A stretch of 53,584 nucleotides of DNA, from assembly GCF_947654275.1 (NCBI RefSeq), contig NZ_CANTJS010000020.1, positions 1-53,584 on the forward strand. The letters run 5' to 3'. The translations under genes and the position numbers were made by a program. Source of the stretch: an uncultured Oscillibacter sp. GTDB lineage: Bacteria; Bacillota; Clostridia; Oscillospirales; Oscillospiraceae. The stretch's first letter is position 1, and every line of letters starts with the position of its first letter. The notes under the pieces were generated by a model that did no database searches, was not told where the DNA came from, and worked only from the letters and a program-made list of their open reading frames with translations. Of the stretch, positions 1-8,486 are shown piece by piece.

Positions 1-67
1 ATTCCTAATTCCTCATTCCTAATTCCTCATTCCTAATTCCTCATTCCTAATTCCTAATGATTCCTAA
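1..67. repeat. Heptad repeat tract (ATTCCTA/ATTCCTC)
   Basis: Direct repeats of ATTCCTAATTCCTC run from the window edge into the 3' end of the neighbouring oxidoreductase gene. The last codons (Arg-Asn-His) and the stop of that gene lie inside the repeat. The same heptads recur between arginine genes and after spoIIP. Confidence 0.85.
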
Positions 68-1358
68 GTCCGCCTGTGGCGGGGCCCTCGATGAGCCTGC
101 CGTCCGCCTCGAAGCGGGAGCCGTGGCAGGGGCAGTCCCAGCTGTGTTCCCGGGCGTTGTATTTCAGGGCGCAGCCCATGTGGGGGCAGCGGGGCGCCGT
201 GGGCGTCAGCAGACTGGCCCCGGCCTCCAGAAGGTTGGACGCCAGAGGGAGCCCCGGCATCCGGCGGGAGGGGGAGAACAGGGCGGCCCAGGGATGTTCC
301 CGGCCCTGTACCAGGTCCGCCAGCAGCCGCGCCGCCGTCATGGCGGAGGTCATGCCCCACTTGTTGAAGCCCGTGGCCACAAAAAGCCCCTGCGTCCTCT
401 TGGAATAGGGTCCGATATAGGGCATGCCGTCCAGGGTCATGCAGTCCTGAGCCGCCCAGCGGCACACCTCCCGGGCCCCGGGATAATGGGTCCGGGCGAA
501 GTCCTCCAGCCCGTCCCAGCCCTCCGTCTTTCCGGGGCGGCCGCCTCCGCCCCCCAGCAGCAGGAGGTCTCCCCAGCTCCGGAGGGAGAGGCCCCCCTCC
601 GCCTCGTCCACATACATGCCCCTGGGGAGCGGCGCGCCCTTCAGGGCCAGCACATAGGAACGCTGCTGGTACAGCTTCAGGAAATACCCGCCGTGCTTGT
701 TCAGCATGGGGAAATGGGTGGCAATGATGATGTTCTCCCCCCGGACCGTGCCCCGGCGGGTCCTGACGGAGCCGGGAACCAGCTCCAGAACCCTGGTCCT
801 CTCGTAAATCCGCAGGTCCCGGGCCATTGCCGCCAGAAACTTCAGCGGGTGGAACTGGGCCTGCCGAGGGAAGCGCACCGCCCCCGCCGTGGGAACCGGC
901 AGCTCCGGCGTCTCCGTCACCTCCGCCGGAACCCCCAGCCGGTTCAGCGCCGCCGCCTCCCGCTCCAGCAGGTCCCGGCGGTCCAGGGAATAGACACAGG
1001 CGTCCCGCTCCTGAAAGTCACAGTCGATGTCCCGGCAGAGCCGGCGGTATTCCTCCAGGGCCCCCTGCTGGGCCTCCAGATAGAGCCGGGCGGCGTCAAG
1101 CCCCTGGGTCCGGATCAGCCGGTCATAGAGCAGGCCGTGCTGGACCGTAAGCTTGGCGGTGGTGTTCCCGGTGGTTCCGCCGCAGAGGGCCGCCGCCTCC
1201 AGCAGCACCGCGTCCACTCCCGCCTGCTTGAGATACCAGGCGCACAGAATTCCGGCGATTCCGCCGCCGACGATGACCGCCTCCGCCGCCGCGTCCCCCT
1301 CCAGAGACGGAAACCGGGGCAGGGCCCCTTCCCTTTGCCAGATGGAAGTCTGTTCCAT
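54..1358 (-). CDS. FAD-dependent oxidoreductase with C-terminal Rieske domain
   Basis: This 434-residue protein begins with a DadA-type FAD-binding amine-oxidase fold. The dinucleotide-binding glycine motif VGGGIAG is near residue 30 and is followed by ETTGNTTAK-like contacts (CGGTTGNTTAK is visible). The C-terminal ~45 residues hold a Rieske [2Fe-2S] signature, CPHMGC followed by CPCHGS. Proteins with this layout are annotated as FAD-dependent oxidoreductases of the glycine/D-amino-acid oxidase class. The substrate is unknown. I chose the ATG at 1358 because AGGAGG lies 8 bases upstream; a GTG three codons earlier is less well spaced. The stop is inside a heptad repeat tract, so the native C-terminus may have been altered by the repeat. 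The gene is divergent from the symporter gene. Confidence 0.9.
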   Translation of the reverse strand: MEQTSIWQREGALPRFPSLEGDAAAEAVIVGGGIAGILCAWYLKQAGVDAVLLEAAALCGGTTGNTTAKLTVQHGLLYDRLIRTQGLDAARLYLEAQQGALEEYRRLCRDIDCDFQERDACVYSLDRRDLLEREAAALNRLGVPAEVTETPELPVPTAGAVRFPRQAQFHPLKFLAAMARDLRIYERTRVLELVPGSVRTRRGTVRGENIIIATHFPMLNKHGGYFLKLYQQRSYVLALKGAPLPRGMYVDEAEGGLSLRSWGDLLLLGGGGGRPGKTEGWDGLEDFARTHYPGAREVCRWAAQDCMTLDGMPYIGPYSKRTQGLFVATGFNKWGMTSAMTAARLLADLVQGREHPWAALFSPSRRMPGLPLASNLLEAGASLLTPTAPRCPHMGCALKYNAREHSWDCPCHGSRFEADGRLIEGPATGGLRNH

Positions 1359-1526
1359 CCAGATCACCTCCTGACGGTCAGTATGCGCATTCGGCCGGAA
1401 ATTATAGGCGGGGGAGGCCGCCGCCCCCCGCTGGCGGAAACGCGTAAAAGCGCCTTTCTGACCCGGTGATTCTATGGCGGAATATCAAAAAAATAGTAAA
1501 ACCGCCATTTTTCAGGGATGAAAGGA

Positions 1527-1555
1527 TTGACTTTCTCCCTCCGGTCCGCTATGAT
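1527..1555 (+). promoter_or_regulatory. Sigma-A promoter for the symporter gene
   Basis: TTGACT and TATGAT are separated by 17 bases, about 70 bases before the ATG at 1628. The rest of 1359-1627 shows no gene. Confidence 0.7.
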
Positions 1556-1627
1556 AAAGAATGCTTTCGCCCGGGGCGGCCGCGCCTCAGGCCTTTATTT
1601 ACAAGAAGAGGAGAGAAAAACAATCGT

Positions 1628-2998
1628 ATGGATTCGAAAAAACGGGAGCGCTTTCAATCCCGGCTGGGCTTTCTGCTGGTAAGCGCCGGCTGCGCCATAG
1701 GCATCGGCAACGTGTGGAAATTCCCCTATGTGGCGGGGCAGAACGGCGGCGGCGTCTTTGTTCTGTTTTACCTGCTGTTTCTGATTATCATGGGCGTACC
1801 GGTGCTGACCATGGAGCTGGCGGTGGGCCGGGCCAGCCGGAAGAGCGCCGTGCCGGGCTACAAGGCCCTGGAGCCGGCGGGCAGCAGGTGGCACGTTCAC
1901 GGCTGGTTCTGCATCGCGGGCTGCTATCTGCTGATGATGTTCTACACCACCGTCTCCGGCTGGATGCTGGGCTATTTCTTCAAGTTTGCCGCCGGAACCT
2001 TCACCGGTCTCCCGGGGGACGCCGTGGACGCGGTGTTCTTTGACATGCTGGCCAACCCCTGGGAGATGACCGCCTGGATGGTGCTGACGGTGGTCGTGGG
2101 CTTCCTGGTGGTGAGCTTCGGCCTGCAAAAGGGTCTGGAGCGCATCACCAAGGTGATGATGCTGGGCCTGCTGGTCCTCATCGCCGTGCTGGCGGTCCAC
2201 AGCCTGATTCTGCCCGGCGGTCTGGAGGGCGTGAAGTTCTACCTCCTGCCGGACTTCCAGCGGGCGGCGGAGGTGGGCCTGGGCCACGTGGCCACCGCAG
2301 CCATGAATCAGGCCTTCTTCACCCTGAGCCTCGGCATCGCCGCCATGGAAATCTTCGGCAGCTACATGAGCCGGGACAACACCCTCACCAGCGAGGCGGT
2401 GCGCATCTGCTCTCTGGACACCTTCGTGGCTCTGGCGTCGGGTCTCATCATCTTCCCCGCCTGCTTCTCCTTCGGCGTGGAGCCGGACCAGGGTCCCACC
2501 CTGATTTTCATGATTCTGCCCAAGGTGTTCATCAACATGGCCGGCGGCCGCCTCTGGGGAACGCTGTTCTTCCTGTTCATGACCTTTGCCAGCTTCTCCA
2601 CAGTCATCGCCGTGTTTGAGAACCTCCAGGCCAACTGCATCGACAACTTCGGCTGGTCCCGGAGGAAGGCCGCCCTGTTCAACGGCGTTTTCATGCTGCT
2701 GGCCAGCATGCCCTGCGTCCTGGGCTATAACCTCTGGTACTTCGAGCTGACCCTGCCCAACGGCTCCGTGGGTCAGGTGCTGGACATCGAGGACTTCCTG
2801 GTGAGCAACCTCCTCCTGCCTCTGGGCTCTCTGGTGTATGTGCTGTTCTGCGTCACCAAATGGGGCTGGGGCTGGGACAAGTACCTGGCGGAGGCCAACG
2901 CCGGCCAGGGCCTGAACATGCCCAGAGGGCTGAAGCCCTACTTCCAGTTTGTCCTGCCGGTTCTGGTGCTGGTCATTCTGGTGATGGGCCTGCTGTGA
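1628..2998 (+). CDS. Sodium:neurotransmitter symporter family (NSS/SNF) transporter
   Basis: The 456-residue polytopic membrane protein carries the NSS hallmark in its first membrane segment (GIGNVWKFPYVAGQNGGG, residues ~22-39), where Na+ and substrate bind in LeuT. Roughly eleven to twelve hydrophobic segments follow, as in bacterial NSS carriers, which take up amino acids (Trp, Leu, Tyr and others) with sodium. The specific substrate cannot be read from the sequence. The ATG at 1628 follows AAGAGGAGAG; the open frame extends upstream but without membrane sequence. It is a single-gene unit with its own promoter and a strong terminator. Confidence 0.93.
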   Translation: MDSKKRERFQSRLGFLLVSAGCAIGIGNVWKFPYVAGQNGGGVFVLFYLLFLIIMGVPVLTMELAVGRASRKSAVPGYKALEPAGSRWHVHGWFCIAGCYLLMMFYTTVSGWMLGYFFKFAAGTFTGLPGDAVDAVFFDMLANPWEMTAWMVLTVVVGFLVVSFGLQKGLERITKVMMLGLLVLIAVLAVHSLILPGGLEGVKFYLLPDFQRAAEVGLGHVATAAMNQAFFTLSLGIAAMEIFGSYMSRDNTLTSEAVRICSLDTFVALASGLIIFPACFSFGVEPDQGPTLIFMILPKVFINMAGGRLWGTLFFLFMTFASFSTVIAVFENLQANCIDNFGWSRRKAALFNGVFMLLASMPCVLGYNLWYFELTLPNGSVGQVLDIEDFLVSNLLLPLGSLVYVLFCVTKWGWGWDKYLAEANAGQGLNMPRGLKPYFQFVLPVLVLVILVMGLL

Positions 2999-3079
2999 GT
3001 CAGGAATGGGGAACCAAGACGCTGAGCGCACCCCGCTCAGCGGCTCATCCCCGTAAAAAAATCAGTCATTCCCGCAAGA

Positions 3080-3120
3080 AATCAGGGGACGCCGGGTGTC
3101 CGGCGTCCCCTGATTTTTTT
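3080..3120 (+). terminator. Rho-independent terminator after symporter
   Basis: A perfect stem of about 15 bases (AATCAGGGGACGCCG with its complement, six-base loop) ends in a T run. A complementary A-rich side is short, so it mainly serves the plus strand. Confidence 0.85.
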
Positions 3121-3200
3121 GATTTTTTCTGCCGCCCAAGCCCGGCATATGGCTTCCGTTTCTGCACGCCGGGGCGGAACCGCCGCGGCGGCCATGCCCT

Positions 3201-3899
3201 TCAAAACAGCCGGACCACCCACGCCTCCGGCACGCTCTCCCGGATAATCCGCCGGTTCAGGTTGTACCAGCTTTCGCACTTGTCCAGAATGATGGCGTCG
3301 GCTGTGACCACGCCGGGCAGGCCGTAGAGGCGGCGGTCCACCTGGGGGTCCAGCTCCACACGCACCTCCGTGCTCCGGCCCTCGGCCCGCTCCAGCAGCA
3401 GCGCCCGGAGCCGTCCGGAATTGGAAACCTGCCGGTCCAGAAGGATCTCCGCCCTCCGGACCCCCAGCCCCTCCAGCCGGTCCAGCAGCAGGTCCGCCGC
3501 CCTCAGCGTCTTGTCCACAACGCGGTAGGTCCCCCGGAGCCCCGCCAGGTCCCGGATTGTGCCGTCCATGCCCTCCAGCAGAAGGGAGCCCGACAGGGCC
3601 ACCTCCAGTGTGATGATGGTGTTGAATCCGTCCAGAATCAGAACCTCCGGCGGCTCCGCCAGCTCCCTGTTCCGCCGGGCCTCCAGCGCGGCGTCTGCGG
3701 AGACCACCCGGGCCAGGGCCAGCCGCTGGCGCTCGCTGAGAAGATGGTGGTTGCAGATGAATGTGGAGGCGGATTTCAGCTCGTAGCCCCGGTTCAGAAG
3801 AAAACGCAGCTCCTCCATCGCGCCCCGCAGAACCGTCTGCCCCCTGGGGCCGAAGGCCTCCGCGTCCCTGGGCTCATACCCCCGTCTGACAATTTCCAC
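3201..3899 (-). CDS. DUF434 domain-containing protein
   Basis: The protein of 232 residues starts at a GTG preceded by GGGAGG. It matches my recollection of the DUF434 family: an N-terminal helical part with the invariant-looking block FICNHHLLSERQR (~residues 46-58), then LILDGFNTIITLEVAL (~88-103) and a basic, Asp-rich C-terminal part. The conserved Asp residues and the DGFN block suggest a nuclease-like or nucleotide-binding fold, but the function is not established and none is proposed. The gene stands alone, with a MITE and other repeats between it and merR upstream. Nothing else in the window relates to it. Confidence 0.75.
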   Translation of the reverse strand: MEIVRRGYEPRDAEAFGPRGQTVLRGAMEELRFLLNRGYELKSASTFICNHHLLSERQRLALARVVSADAALEARRNRELAEPPEVLILDGFNTIITLEVALSGSLLLEGMDGTIRDLAGLRGTYRVVDKTLRAADLLLDRLEGLGVRRAEILLDRQVSNSGRLRALLLERAEGRSTEVRVELDPQVDRRLYGLPGVVTADAIILDKCESWYNLNRRIIRESVPEAWVVRLF

Positions 3900-3983
3900 A
3901 ATGGCCCTCCCCGCCGCCCCATGGGGCGTTTTTCTTCATCATACGCCTGCGTCAGAAGAAATACAAGAGGGGCATGTCCCCGG

Positions 3984-4135
3984 GCGCGTCCGTTCACGCA
4001 TTTTATAGCAGGATTCCATACAAGGGAGGGGCTCTGTCCCCTCCCGTTCTTCCTCCATGCTTTCAGGAAACGGGGCGGGCGCTGTCCCACCCCGTTTTTC
4101 GGAAGCGCCAGACTTCCGGCAGACGGGCCACCCCC
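3984..4135. repeat. Dispersed GC-rich intergenic repeats
   Basis: The stretch 3984-4078 (GCGCGTCCGTTCACGC through GGGGCTCTGTCCCCTCCCG) recurs, diverged, at about 38535-38640. The following stretch at about 4071-4130 (CAGACTTCCGGCAGACGGGCC) recurs at about 52252-52310. No coding potential is evident. Confidence 0.65.
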
Positions 4136-4201
4136 CAGCCCCTGCATAAAATCTCCCAACGGGACAGCCAAAAAAAGAGAAACCCCGGCGGGTTTCTCTC
4201 A

Positions 4202-4361
4202 GAGCCTGTTTAAAATCTCAACGTGTGCGTATTGGCGAGGGGATTTTTTGTCCTGCAAGGCAAAAATCCGCAGGCATCCTGACGGATGGCAAGGATTTTT
4301 AACGCAGTCAGGGCGGAAAATACACTGTCAAGACGTGTGCGGGGAGATTTTAAACAGGCTC
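4202..4361. mobile_element. MITE copy 1 (160 bp, TCA target duplication)
   Basis: The ends are perfect 18-bp inverted repeats beginning GAGCCTGTTTAAAATCTC, and both flanks carry TCA (4199-4201 and 4362-4364). The interior shares CATCCTGACGGAT(T)GCAAGG-like sequence with two other copies at 36663 and 52782. It encodes no protein. Three-base TNA duplications and GAGCC ends recall IS5-family (IS1031-type) insertions, so a transposase of that sort may mobilise it; none is in the window. Confidence 0.85.
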
Positions 4362-4417
4362 TCAGGGCCTTCGTTCTTCCGGCCATTCTCCGGGCGGCCT
4401 CTTCCGCGGCCCCCGGC

Positions 4418-4783
4418 TCAGCTCTCCGCCTTCCCGGTCAGGCGCTCATAGCGCTCAATCTTCCGGTTGAGCCGGTCCAGGGAGCGCCGCATGTCCTCCA
4501 TCCGCTCCATCAGCTGCCGCCGCTGTTCCATCAGCAGCTCCTTCCGGGCCTCCGCCGTTTCGTCCCCCTGCTGGAAGAGGCTGCTGTACTCAATCAGGGC
4601 CTCGATGCGCACCCCGGCGGAGCGCATGCACTTCATCAGCTCCACCCAGCCGCAGGCGGCCTCGTCGTAGTCCCGGACGCCGCTTTTCTTCCGGGGCACC
4701 GGGGGAATGATGCCCACCCGCTCATAGTACCGCAGCGTGTCCGGCGTCAGTCCGTATTTCTCGCTTACTTCCTTGATGGTCAT
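4418..4783 (-). CDS. MerR family transcriptional regulator
   Basis: The 121-residue protein has a MerR winged helix-turn-helix at its N-terminus (TIKEVSEKYGLTPDTLRYYERVG, motif seen as short blocks, residues 2-24) and a long Arg/Glu-rich coiled coil from ~75 to 115 for dimerisation. No Cys or large ligand-binding domain follows, which points to the short AdhR/YyaN-like class rather than metal sensors. I chose the ATG at 4783, which overlaps the stop of a possible 40-codon ORF (ATGA). The promoter about 130 bases upstream has the 19-bp spacer and dyad typical of MerR-family targets, so autoregulation is likely. Confidence 0.9.
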   Translation of the reverse strand: MTIKEVSEKYGLTPDTLRYYERVGIIPPVPRKKSGVRDYDEAACGWVELMKCMRSAGVRIEALIEYSSLFQQGDETAEARKELLMEQRRQLMERMEDMRRSLDRLNRKIERYERLTGKAES

Positions 4784-4902
4784 GGCTCCGATTCCTTTCC
4801 CTTTTCCGCCGCTTCCCAGAAGAGCCGGAGACCCGTCTCCGGCTGCATCCGGACACCGGCGCGCTTCTTTCTCAGGACGCGGCCAAAGCCGGCATTTTCC
4901 AT
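4780..4902 (-). CDS. Possible small ORF ahead of merR
   Basis: An ATG at 4902 opens a 40-codon frame whose TGA overlaps the merR start as ATGA. The peptide is basic at the start (FGRVLRKKRAGVR) and acidic at the end. The tight overlap suggests translational coupling, but the purine-rich ribosome site is weak and I know no homologue. It could be a leader peptide or chance. A hairpin (AGCCGGAGAC and complement, ~4820-4843) lies within it. Confidence 0.35.
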   Translation of the reverse strand: MENAGFGRVLRKKRAGVRMQPETGLRLFWEAAEKGKESEP

Positions 4903-4922
4903 GGTCACGCCTTCTTTTCTCC

Positions 4923-4953
4923 AGCATACTCCCTGGAGCCCCCTCCAAGTCAA
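4923..4953 (-). promoter_or_regulatory. MerR-type promoter with 19-bp spacer
   Basis: On the minus strand TTGACT and TATGCT are 19 bases apart, and the spacer contains the dyad CTTGGAG-N4-CTCCAGG. The long spacer with a central dyad is the classic target that MerR proteins untwist. Confidence 0.75.
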
Positions 4954-5102
4954 GTCCTTTTTCCGTTTTTTCTGATATAGGCATATCCGTTCACACAGTT
5001 TGCCAAAAAGAAGCCCAGGGGACGCCGTCCTGCCCCGCAAAGCCGGACAGAGCCTGACCCCCGCCGCCTTCCGGGCCCTCCGCCCTGTCCGAAGCGGCAA
5101 AA

Positions 5103-5138
5103 GCACCCCGCCGGGAAATCCCCGGCAGGGTGTTTTTT
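5103..5138. terminator. Bidirectional terminator at the end of the phage cluster
   Basis: The stem CACCCCGCCGGG pairs with CCCGGCAGGGTG across a short loop. TTTTTT follows on the plus strand and CTTTTG on the minus strand. It closes the minus-strand virion operon. Confidence 0.7.
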
Positions 5139-5145
5139 CTTCCTT

Positions 5146-5712
5146 TCAGTCCTCCGGCGGCACCGCCAGCTGAAAGCTCTCCCAGGTGTGTTCCTCCACC
5201 GCCGCCCAGGTGTGACCGGCCCGCTCACACTCCGCCCAGGTGAGGTAGCGGAAATAGAATTCCACCTCCAGGTGGCAGGGCAGGATATCCAAAATAATTT
5301 TCCGAATCTGCCCGAACTCCGGGGGCTCCCCTGCCGTCTCCGGGAAGATGACCCGCAGCTTCTGTCCCCCCATCTCAATGGCCCTGGCCCGGATGCCGCA
5401 GCCCCGGATGGCGCTGTCGATGGCCCCGGGGGTCAGGCTGTCCCCGGCGATGCCCATGAGGGCGGCAATGGCCGCCCGCCGGGCCTCCGGCGTAAACGCC
5501 GCCGGCCTGCGGGCAAAGAGGGCTTCCCGGCGGCGGAGGCCCTCGTCCTCCGCCGTGGCGGTCAGGCCCTCCCGCTCCGCCCGGTCCAGCCGCCCGGCGG
5601 CGGCGTCCAGACCCCGGCCCAGGGCGCAGAGCTCCGCCCCGCTGACGGACCTTGGCGACAGGTCATAGACCCCCAGGGGCTCCAGCAGTCTTTTCAGGCA
5701 CTCTTCATACAT
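5146..5712 (-). CDS. YmfQ-like (DUF2313) phage tail protein
   Basis: The 188-residue protein resembles the YmfQ/Mu gp48-type tail protein that sits at the baseplate edge between gpJ and the fibres. It has an N-terminal helical part ending in the RRREALFARRP block (~60-70), a 'TPEARRAAIAALMGI' helix and a C-terminal beta-rich part with Trp residues (TWAECERAGHTWAAVEEHTWESF seen as blocks). It overlaps gpJ by 8 bases and is the last gene of the cluster. A fibre and fibre-chaperone would be expected next but are absent; a terminator follows directly. Confidence 0.75.
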   Translation of the reverse strand: MYEECLKRLLEPLGVYDLSPRSVSGAELCALGRGLDAAAGRLDRAEREGLTATAEDEGLRRREALFARRPAAFTPEARRAAIAALMGIAGDSLTPGAIDSAIRGCGIRARAIEMGGQKLRVIFPETAGEPPEFGQIRKIILDILPCHLEVEFYFRYLTWAECERAGHTWAAVEEHTWESFQLAVPPED

Positions 5713-6775
5713 CCGCCCCGTCCTCCATGGCCGTCACCGTCAGCGTCCCCAGCACCGGCAGCACGGCGTCGTCCGCCGGCAGGTCCTCCCCGGGGGCGGT
5801 GATGCGGTAGTTCTCCACGTCCTCCAGGGCGTAGATGCGGTTTCCCAGGTCCGCCAGGCGCACCGGCCGGCCCAGAAGGCGGCCGCCGAAATAGTCTGCC
5901 GCCGCCTTGCTCACCGCCTCCAGAACCGCCTCCCGGTCCGCCCCCTCCCTGGGGGCCGCGGCCACGCAGACGTCCACCGTCCGGACCCGGGGTGCTTTCA
6001 CCTCCACGTCCACGGCGATCTCCCGCTTTTCCCGGAACACCCCGTTCAGCTCCTCCAGCAGCTCCTGAGAGGGCAGTCCGTTCTCCCCGGCGACGTAGAC
6101 GTCCACGGTCCCGATGCCCCGGGCCCGGCCCACGGCCCGGGCCGCCGTCACCCCGGGCCGGCTCATGGCCGTCTCCTCATACCAGGCGGCATTGGCCCCG
6201 TTGGGCAGCCGCCGGTAGCTCTCCAAAATCCGGGCCCGGAAGGCCCCGTCGCTCTCCTCATCCGCGCCGCCGGTGAAGGCGCCGGGATTGGTCACCGCCG
6301 TGACGGCCATGGGGCAGGCCGTCAAAAACCGCACCGCTCCCGGCGCGGCATTGCCGCCTGTTCCGGGCTCCAGGGCCTCCGCCGCCGCGTCGGCGTACCG
6401 CTCCCCCGCCCTCAGTGTGACGGCCCCGGTGGTCTGAAAGCGAACCTCTCCCGCCGTCATGCACACCGTCCCCGCCGGAATGGCCACGTCCGCCATAGGC
6501 GGGCTCTCCACAGAGAACCGCAGCACCCCCGCCGCCCGGGCGGCGGGCACCCGCCTCAGCCCCCGCATGTCCCCGTGCCGGTCCAGATAGATTCCCTGAG
6601 CCGTCTGGGGAAAGCTCTGGTCCAGCACCCAGTCCGCCTGCATCTCCAGCGCCTGGAGCTCCGCCGCCGCAGCCCACAGCCGCACCGCCAGATCACAGCC
6701 CGCCTCCGGCCGGAAGCCCGCCCGCTCTCCAAAGGCCGCCAGAAGCGATTCATAGATTTCCTCTGTGCTTCTCAT
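5705..6775 (-). CDS. Baseplate J/gp47 family protein
   Basis: The protein of 356 residues has the layout of P2 gpJ/Mu gp47/PBSX XkdT: an N-terminal helical segment (MRSTEEIYESLLAAF), the central block RILESYRRLPNGANAAWYEETAMSRPGV (read as short motifs, ~residues 185-212) typical of Baseplate_J, and a C-terminal beta-alpha repeat domain. In contractile tails this wedge protein links gp25 to the outer baseplate. It is preceded by gp25 with a 13-base gap. The length is normal for the family. Confidence 0.88.
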   Translation of the reverse strand: MRSTEEIYESLLAAFGERAGFRPEAGCDLAVRLWAAAAELQALEMQADWVLDQSFPQTAQGIYLDRHGDMRGLRRVPAARAAGVLRFSVESPPMADVAIPAGTVCMTAGEVRFQTTGAVTLRAGERYADAAAEALEPGTGGNAAPGAVRFLTACPMAVTAVTNPGAFTGGADEESDGAFRARILESYRRLPNGANAAWYEETAMSRPGVTAARAVGRARGIGTVDVYVAGENGLPSQELLEELNGVFREKREIAVDVEVKAPRVRTVDVCVAAAPREGADREAVLEAVSKAAADYFGGRLLGRPVRLADLGNRIYALEDVENYRITAPGEDLPADDAVLPVLGTLTVTAMEDGADV

Positions 6776-6788
6776 CCGTCCTCCCCCC

Positions 6789-7127
6789 TCACGGCAGCAC
6801 CTCCACCGTCACCGGCAGAATGCCGCCCTCATACCTCAGTTCTGCCGTCACCTGTCCCCCGGGCCCCAGCGTCACGTTCTCCACCGTCACCGCCTCCTCC
6901 TCCAGGGCCTCGGCGGCGTACTGCCGGGCGGCGGCGGGGCGGGCGGCGGCAGGCAGCCGCCCCAGCTCCCCCAGGCGGCTCCCCAGGGTCTCCCAGAAGG
7001 GGAAGCTCCCCCGCCGGGCCGTCAGCCGGAACAGCACCCGCTGCAAAAGCGCCTCCCGCCCCTCCAGGCGGCACAGGCCCCCTGCGCCGTCGGGGACATA
7101 GTCCCCGTCTTTCAGCTTCAGTTCCAT
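6789..7127 (-). CDS. gp25/XkdS-like baseplate wedge protein
   Basis: The 112-residue product is placed exactly where gp25-like (gpW, XkdS) proteins occur, just before gpJ. It shows the family pattern of a short N-terminal strand, RVLFRLTARRGSFPFWETLGSRL (~30-52, visible in blocks; the family has a similar Arg-rich 'L.t..GE...p..G' region), a helix with many Ala residues and a C-terminal beta hairpin. In T4 gp25 nucleates sheath assembly. Identification rests on position, size and pattern. Confidence 0.7.
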   Translation of the reverse strand: MELKLKDGDYVPDGAGGLCRLEGREALLQRVLFRLTARRGSFPFWETLGSRLGELGRLPAAARPAAARQYAAEALEEEAVTVENVTLGPGGQVTAELRYEGGILPVTVEVLP

Positions 7128-7140
7128 ATCCCCTTCCCCC

Positions 7141-7536
7141 TTATCCGCAGTAGCAGGGCCGGTAAGGCTCGCCGTTAATCAGCAGCTGTCCGTGAATGGA
7201 CACGGTTCCGCCCCGGAGCTCCAGGGTCCCGTCCCGCCGCAGGCGGACCTGCGTATCGCCGGGACCGTAAACGCAGACCTCGCCGGGCAGCAGTCCGGCG
7301 GGAGGCGTCTGCTTCGCCCCCGCTACGCACTGCTCTTCCCCGCCGGGGCCGCCCTTGATGACCAGCACCTCCGCCCCGTTTCCCGGCAGCCAGGCATAGC
7401 CGCCGGGGCCGTAGACCGGCAGGGACCGGACCTCCCCCCGGGTCACAACACCCACGCTGTTCCCCGCGATGGTGGTGACCCCCAGATCCGCGTCGGTGGT
7501 GGCCGTCTCCGGCTTCATCTGTTTCGATAGCCACAT
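7141..7536 (-). CDS. Phage baseplate assembly protein V / spike-like protein
   Basis: The 131-residue protein begins MWLSKQMKPE; its ATG at 7536 lies within the 3' end of the hub gene (22-base overlap). The body is Gly-rich and beta-rich with an OB-fold-like segment (GVVTRGEVRSLPVYGPGGYAWLP in blocks) and a C-terminal repeat-like strand run ending RPCYCG, which may bind metal at a spike tip. This fits gpV/Mu gp45 proteins, which form the central spike under the hub. Homology is from pattern and order. Confidence 0.7.
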   Translation of the reverse strand: MWLSKQMKPETATTDADLGVTTIAGNSVGVVTRGEVRSLPVYGPGGYAWLPGNGAEVLVIKGGPGGEEQCVAGAKQTPPAGLLPGEVCVYGPGDTQVRLRRDGTLELRGGTVSIHGQLLINGEPYRPCYCG

Positions 7537-8486
7537 GCTTCCACTCCTTCCTTTTTCAGCGTCAGCGCCGACACCGCCCCGTCCCGGGCGGAAAAAGAGT
7601 CCTCCGTCTCCGCCACCCGGAAGGTCCCCCGGAGCCCCAGCCGCCCCAGGTCCAGTTCTACCCGGTCCCCCGGCTCCGCCGGAAAGCTCCCCGGCAGCGT
7701 CACCACCGCGCTCCATTCCTCCTCCCGGGACCGCCGGATCTGATAGTCCCCGGTGTAGCGCATGGCGTCCCAGGTGCTCTGTCCCGGCGTGTAGATGACC
7801 CGGCGGCACTGGCCGCCCTTGGCGATCAGCTCCGGATTTTTCACGGAGTAGGAGGCGTTCCGGGTCTTGTCAATGACCAGGGCCTCCGTCAGCACGCCGT
7901 AGTGGTCTTCCCGCAGGACGCACCGCAGCACCGGGTCCCCGTCTCCGATGGCCAGCCGCCGCCCGGGCCGCTCCGGAGCCGCCAGCAGAAGGCCCTCCCC
8001 GCTGAACCGGGGCGAGAAGTCCCCATAGGTCCGGCAGAAGCCCTCCAGAGCCTTCCACTGGCTGGTTCCCGCCGCCACGGTGTAAACCGAGTCCGCCCGC
8101 AGAGGGGCAATCTCCCCGCTCTTCACGCCGTAGGGGGTCACGTGCCGCCGCACGATCTCCTCCAGAGTGGCGTGCTCATAGGTGACGGGCCGGGACTCAT
8201 TATCCAGCAGCCGGGCGGCGTAGCCCCGGCCTGTCAGGGAGGCGGTGAGGCCGGCCGGCCCCAGCTCCACGGTGTATTCGTCCGCCACCCCCCGCAGCAT
8301 CACCCTGCCGCCCTCCCGGGCCGTGAAGCCCGCGGCCTTTTCCAGCACCGGCAGCATGTCCTTTTCATAGAGAAAGGTCACGGAAAAGCTGTCGCAGGGC
8401 ACGGAGCCGGTGCGGACAACGCTCCAGCGGAGCAGCGCCGGCAGCTCATAAACATGGTGGTCCGCCGTGTAGACGGTTCCCGTCAT
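7515..8486 (-). CDS. Tail hub protein, gpD/XkdQ-like
   Basis: The 323-residue protein corresponds to phage late-control gpD, Mu gp44 and XkdQ, the trimeric hub (gp27-like) between tail tube and spike. Visible features include the N-terminal beta barrel (SFSVTFLYEKDMLP), the central GRGYAARLLDNE block (~residue 88) and SVYTVAAGTSQWKALEGFC (~135-153), which matches the family's 'S.w..l..fc' region. The ATG at 8486 overlaps the stop of the LysM gene (ATGA). The frame runs open far upstream but that part is the shadow of the LysM gene. Confidence 0.82.
   Translation of the reverse strand: MTGTVYTADHHVYELPALLRWSVVRTGSVPCDSFSVTFLYEKDMLPVLEKAAGFTAREGGRVMLRGVADEYTVELGPAGLTASLTGRGYAARLLDNESRPVTYEHATLEEIVRRHVTPYGVKSGEIAPLRADSVYTVAAGTSQWKALEGFCRTYGDFSPRFSGEGLLLAAPERPGRRLAIGDGDPVLRCVLREDHYGVLTEALVIDKTRNASYSVKNPELIAKGGQCRRVIYTPGQSTWDAMRYTGDYQIRRSREEEWSAVVTLPGSFPAEPGDRVELDLGRLGLRGTFRVAETEDSFSARDGAVSALTLKKEGVEACGYRNR

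Noticed and set aside
57..1469. 470-codon plus-strand ORF opposite the oxidoreductase
   Set aside because: A GC-rich antisense shadow; Arg/Pro/Gly-rich without domains. Many similar shadows elsewhere were left out.
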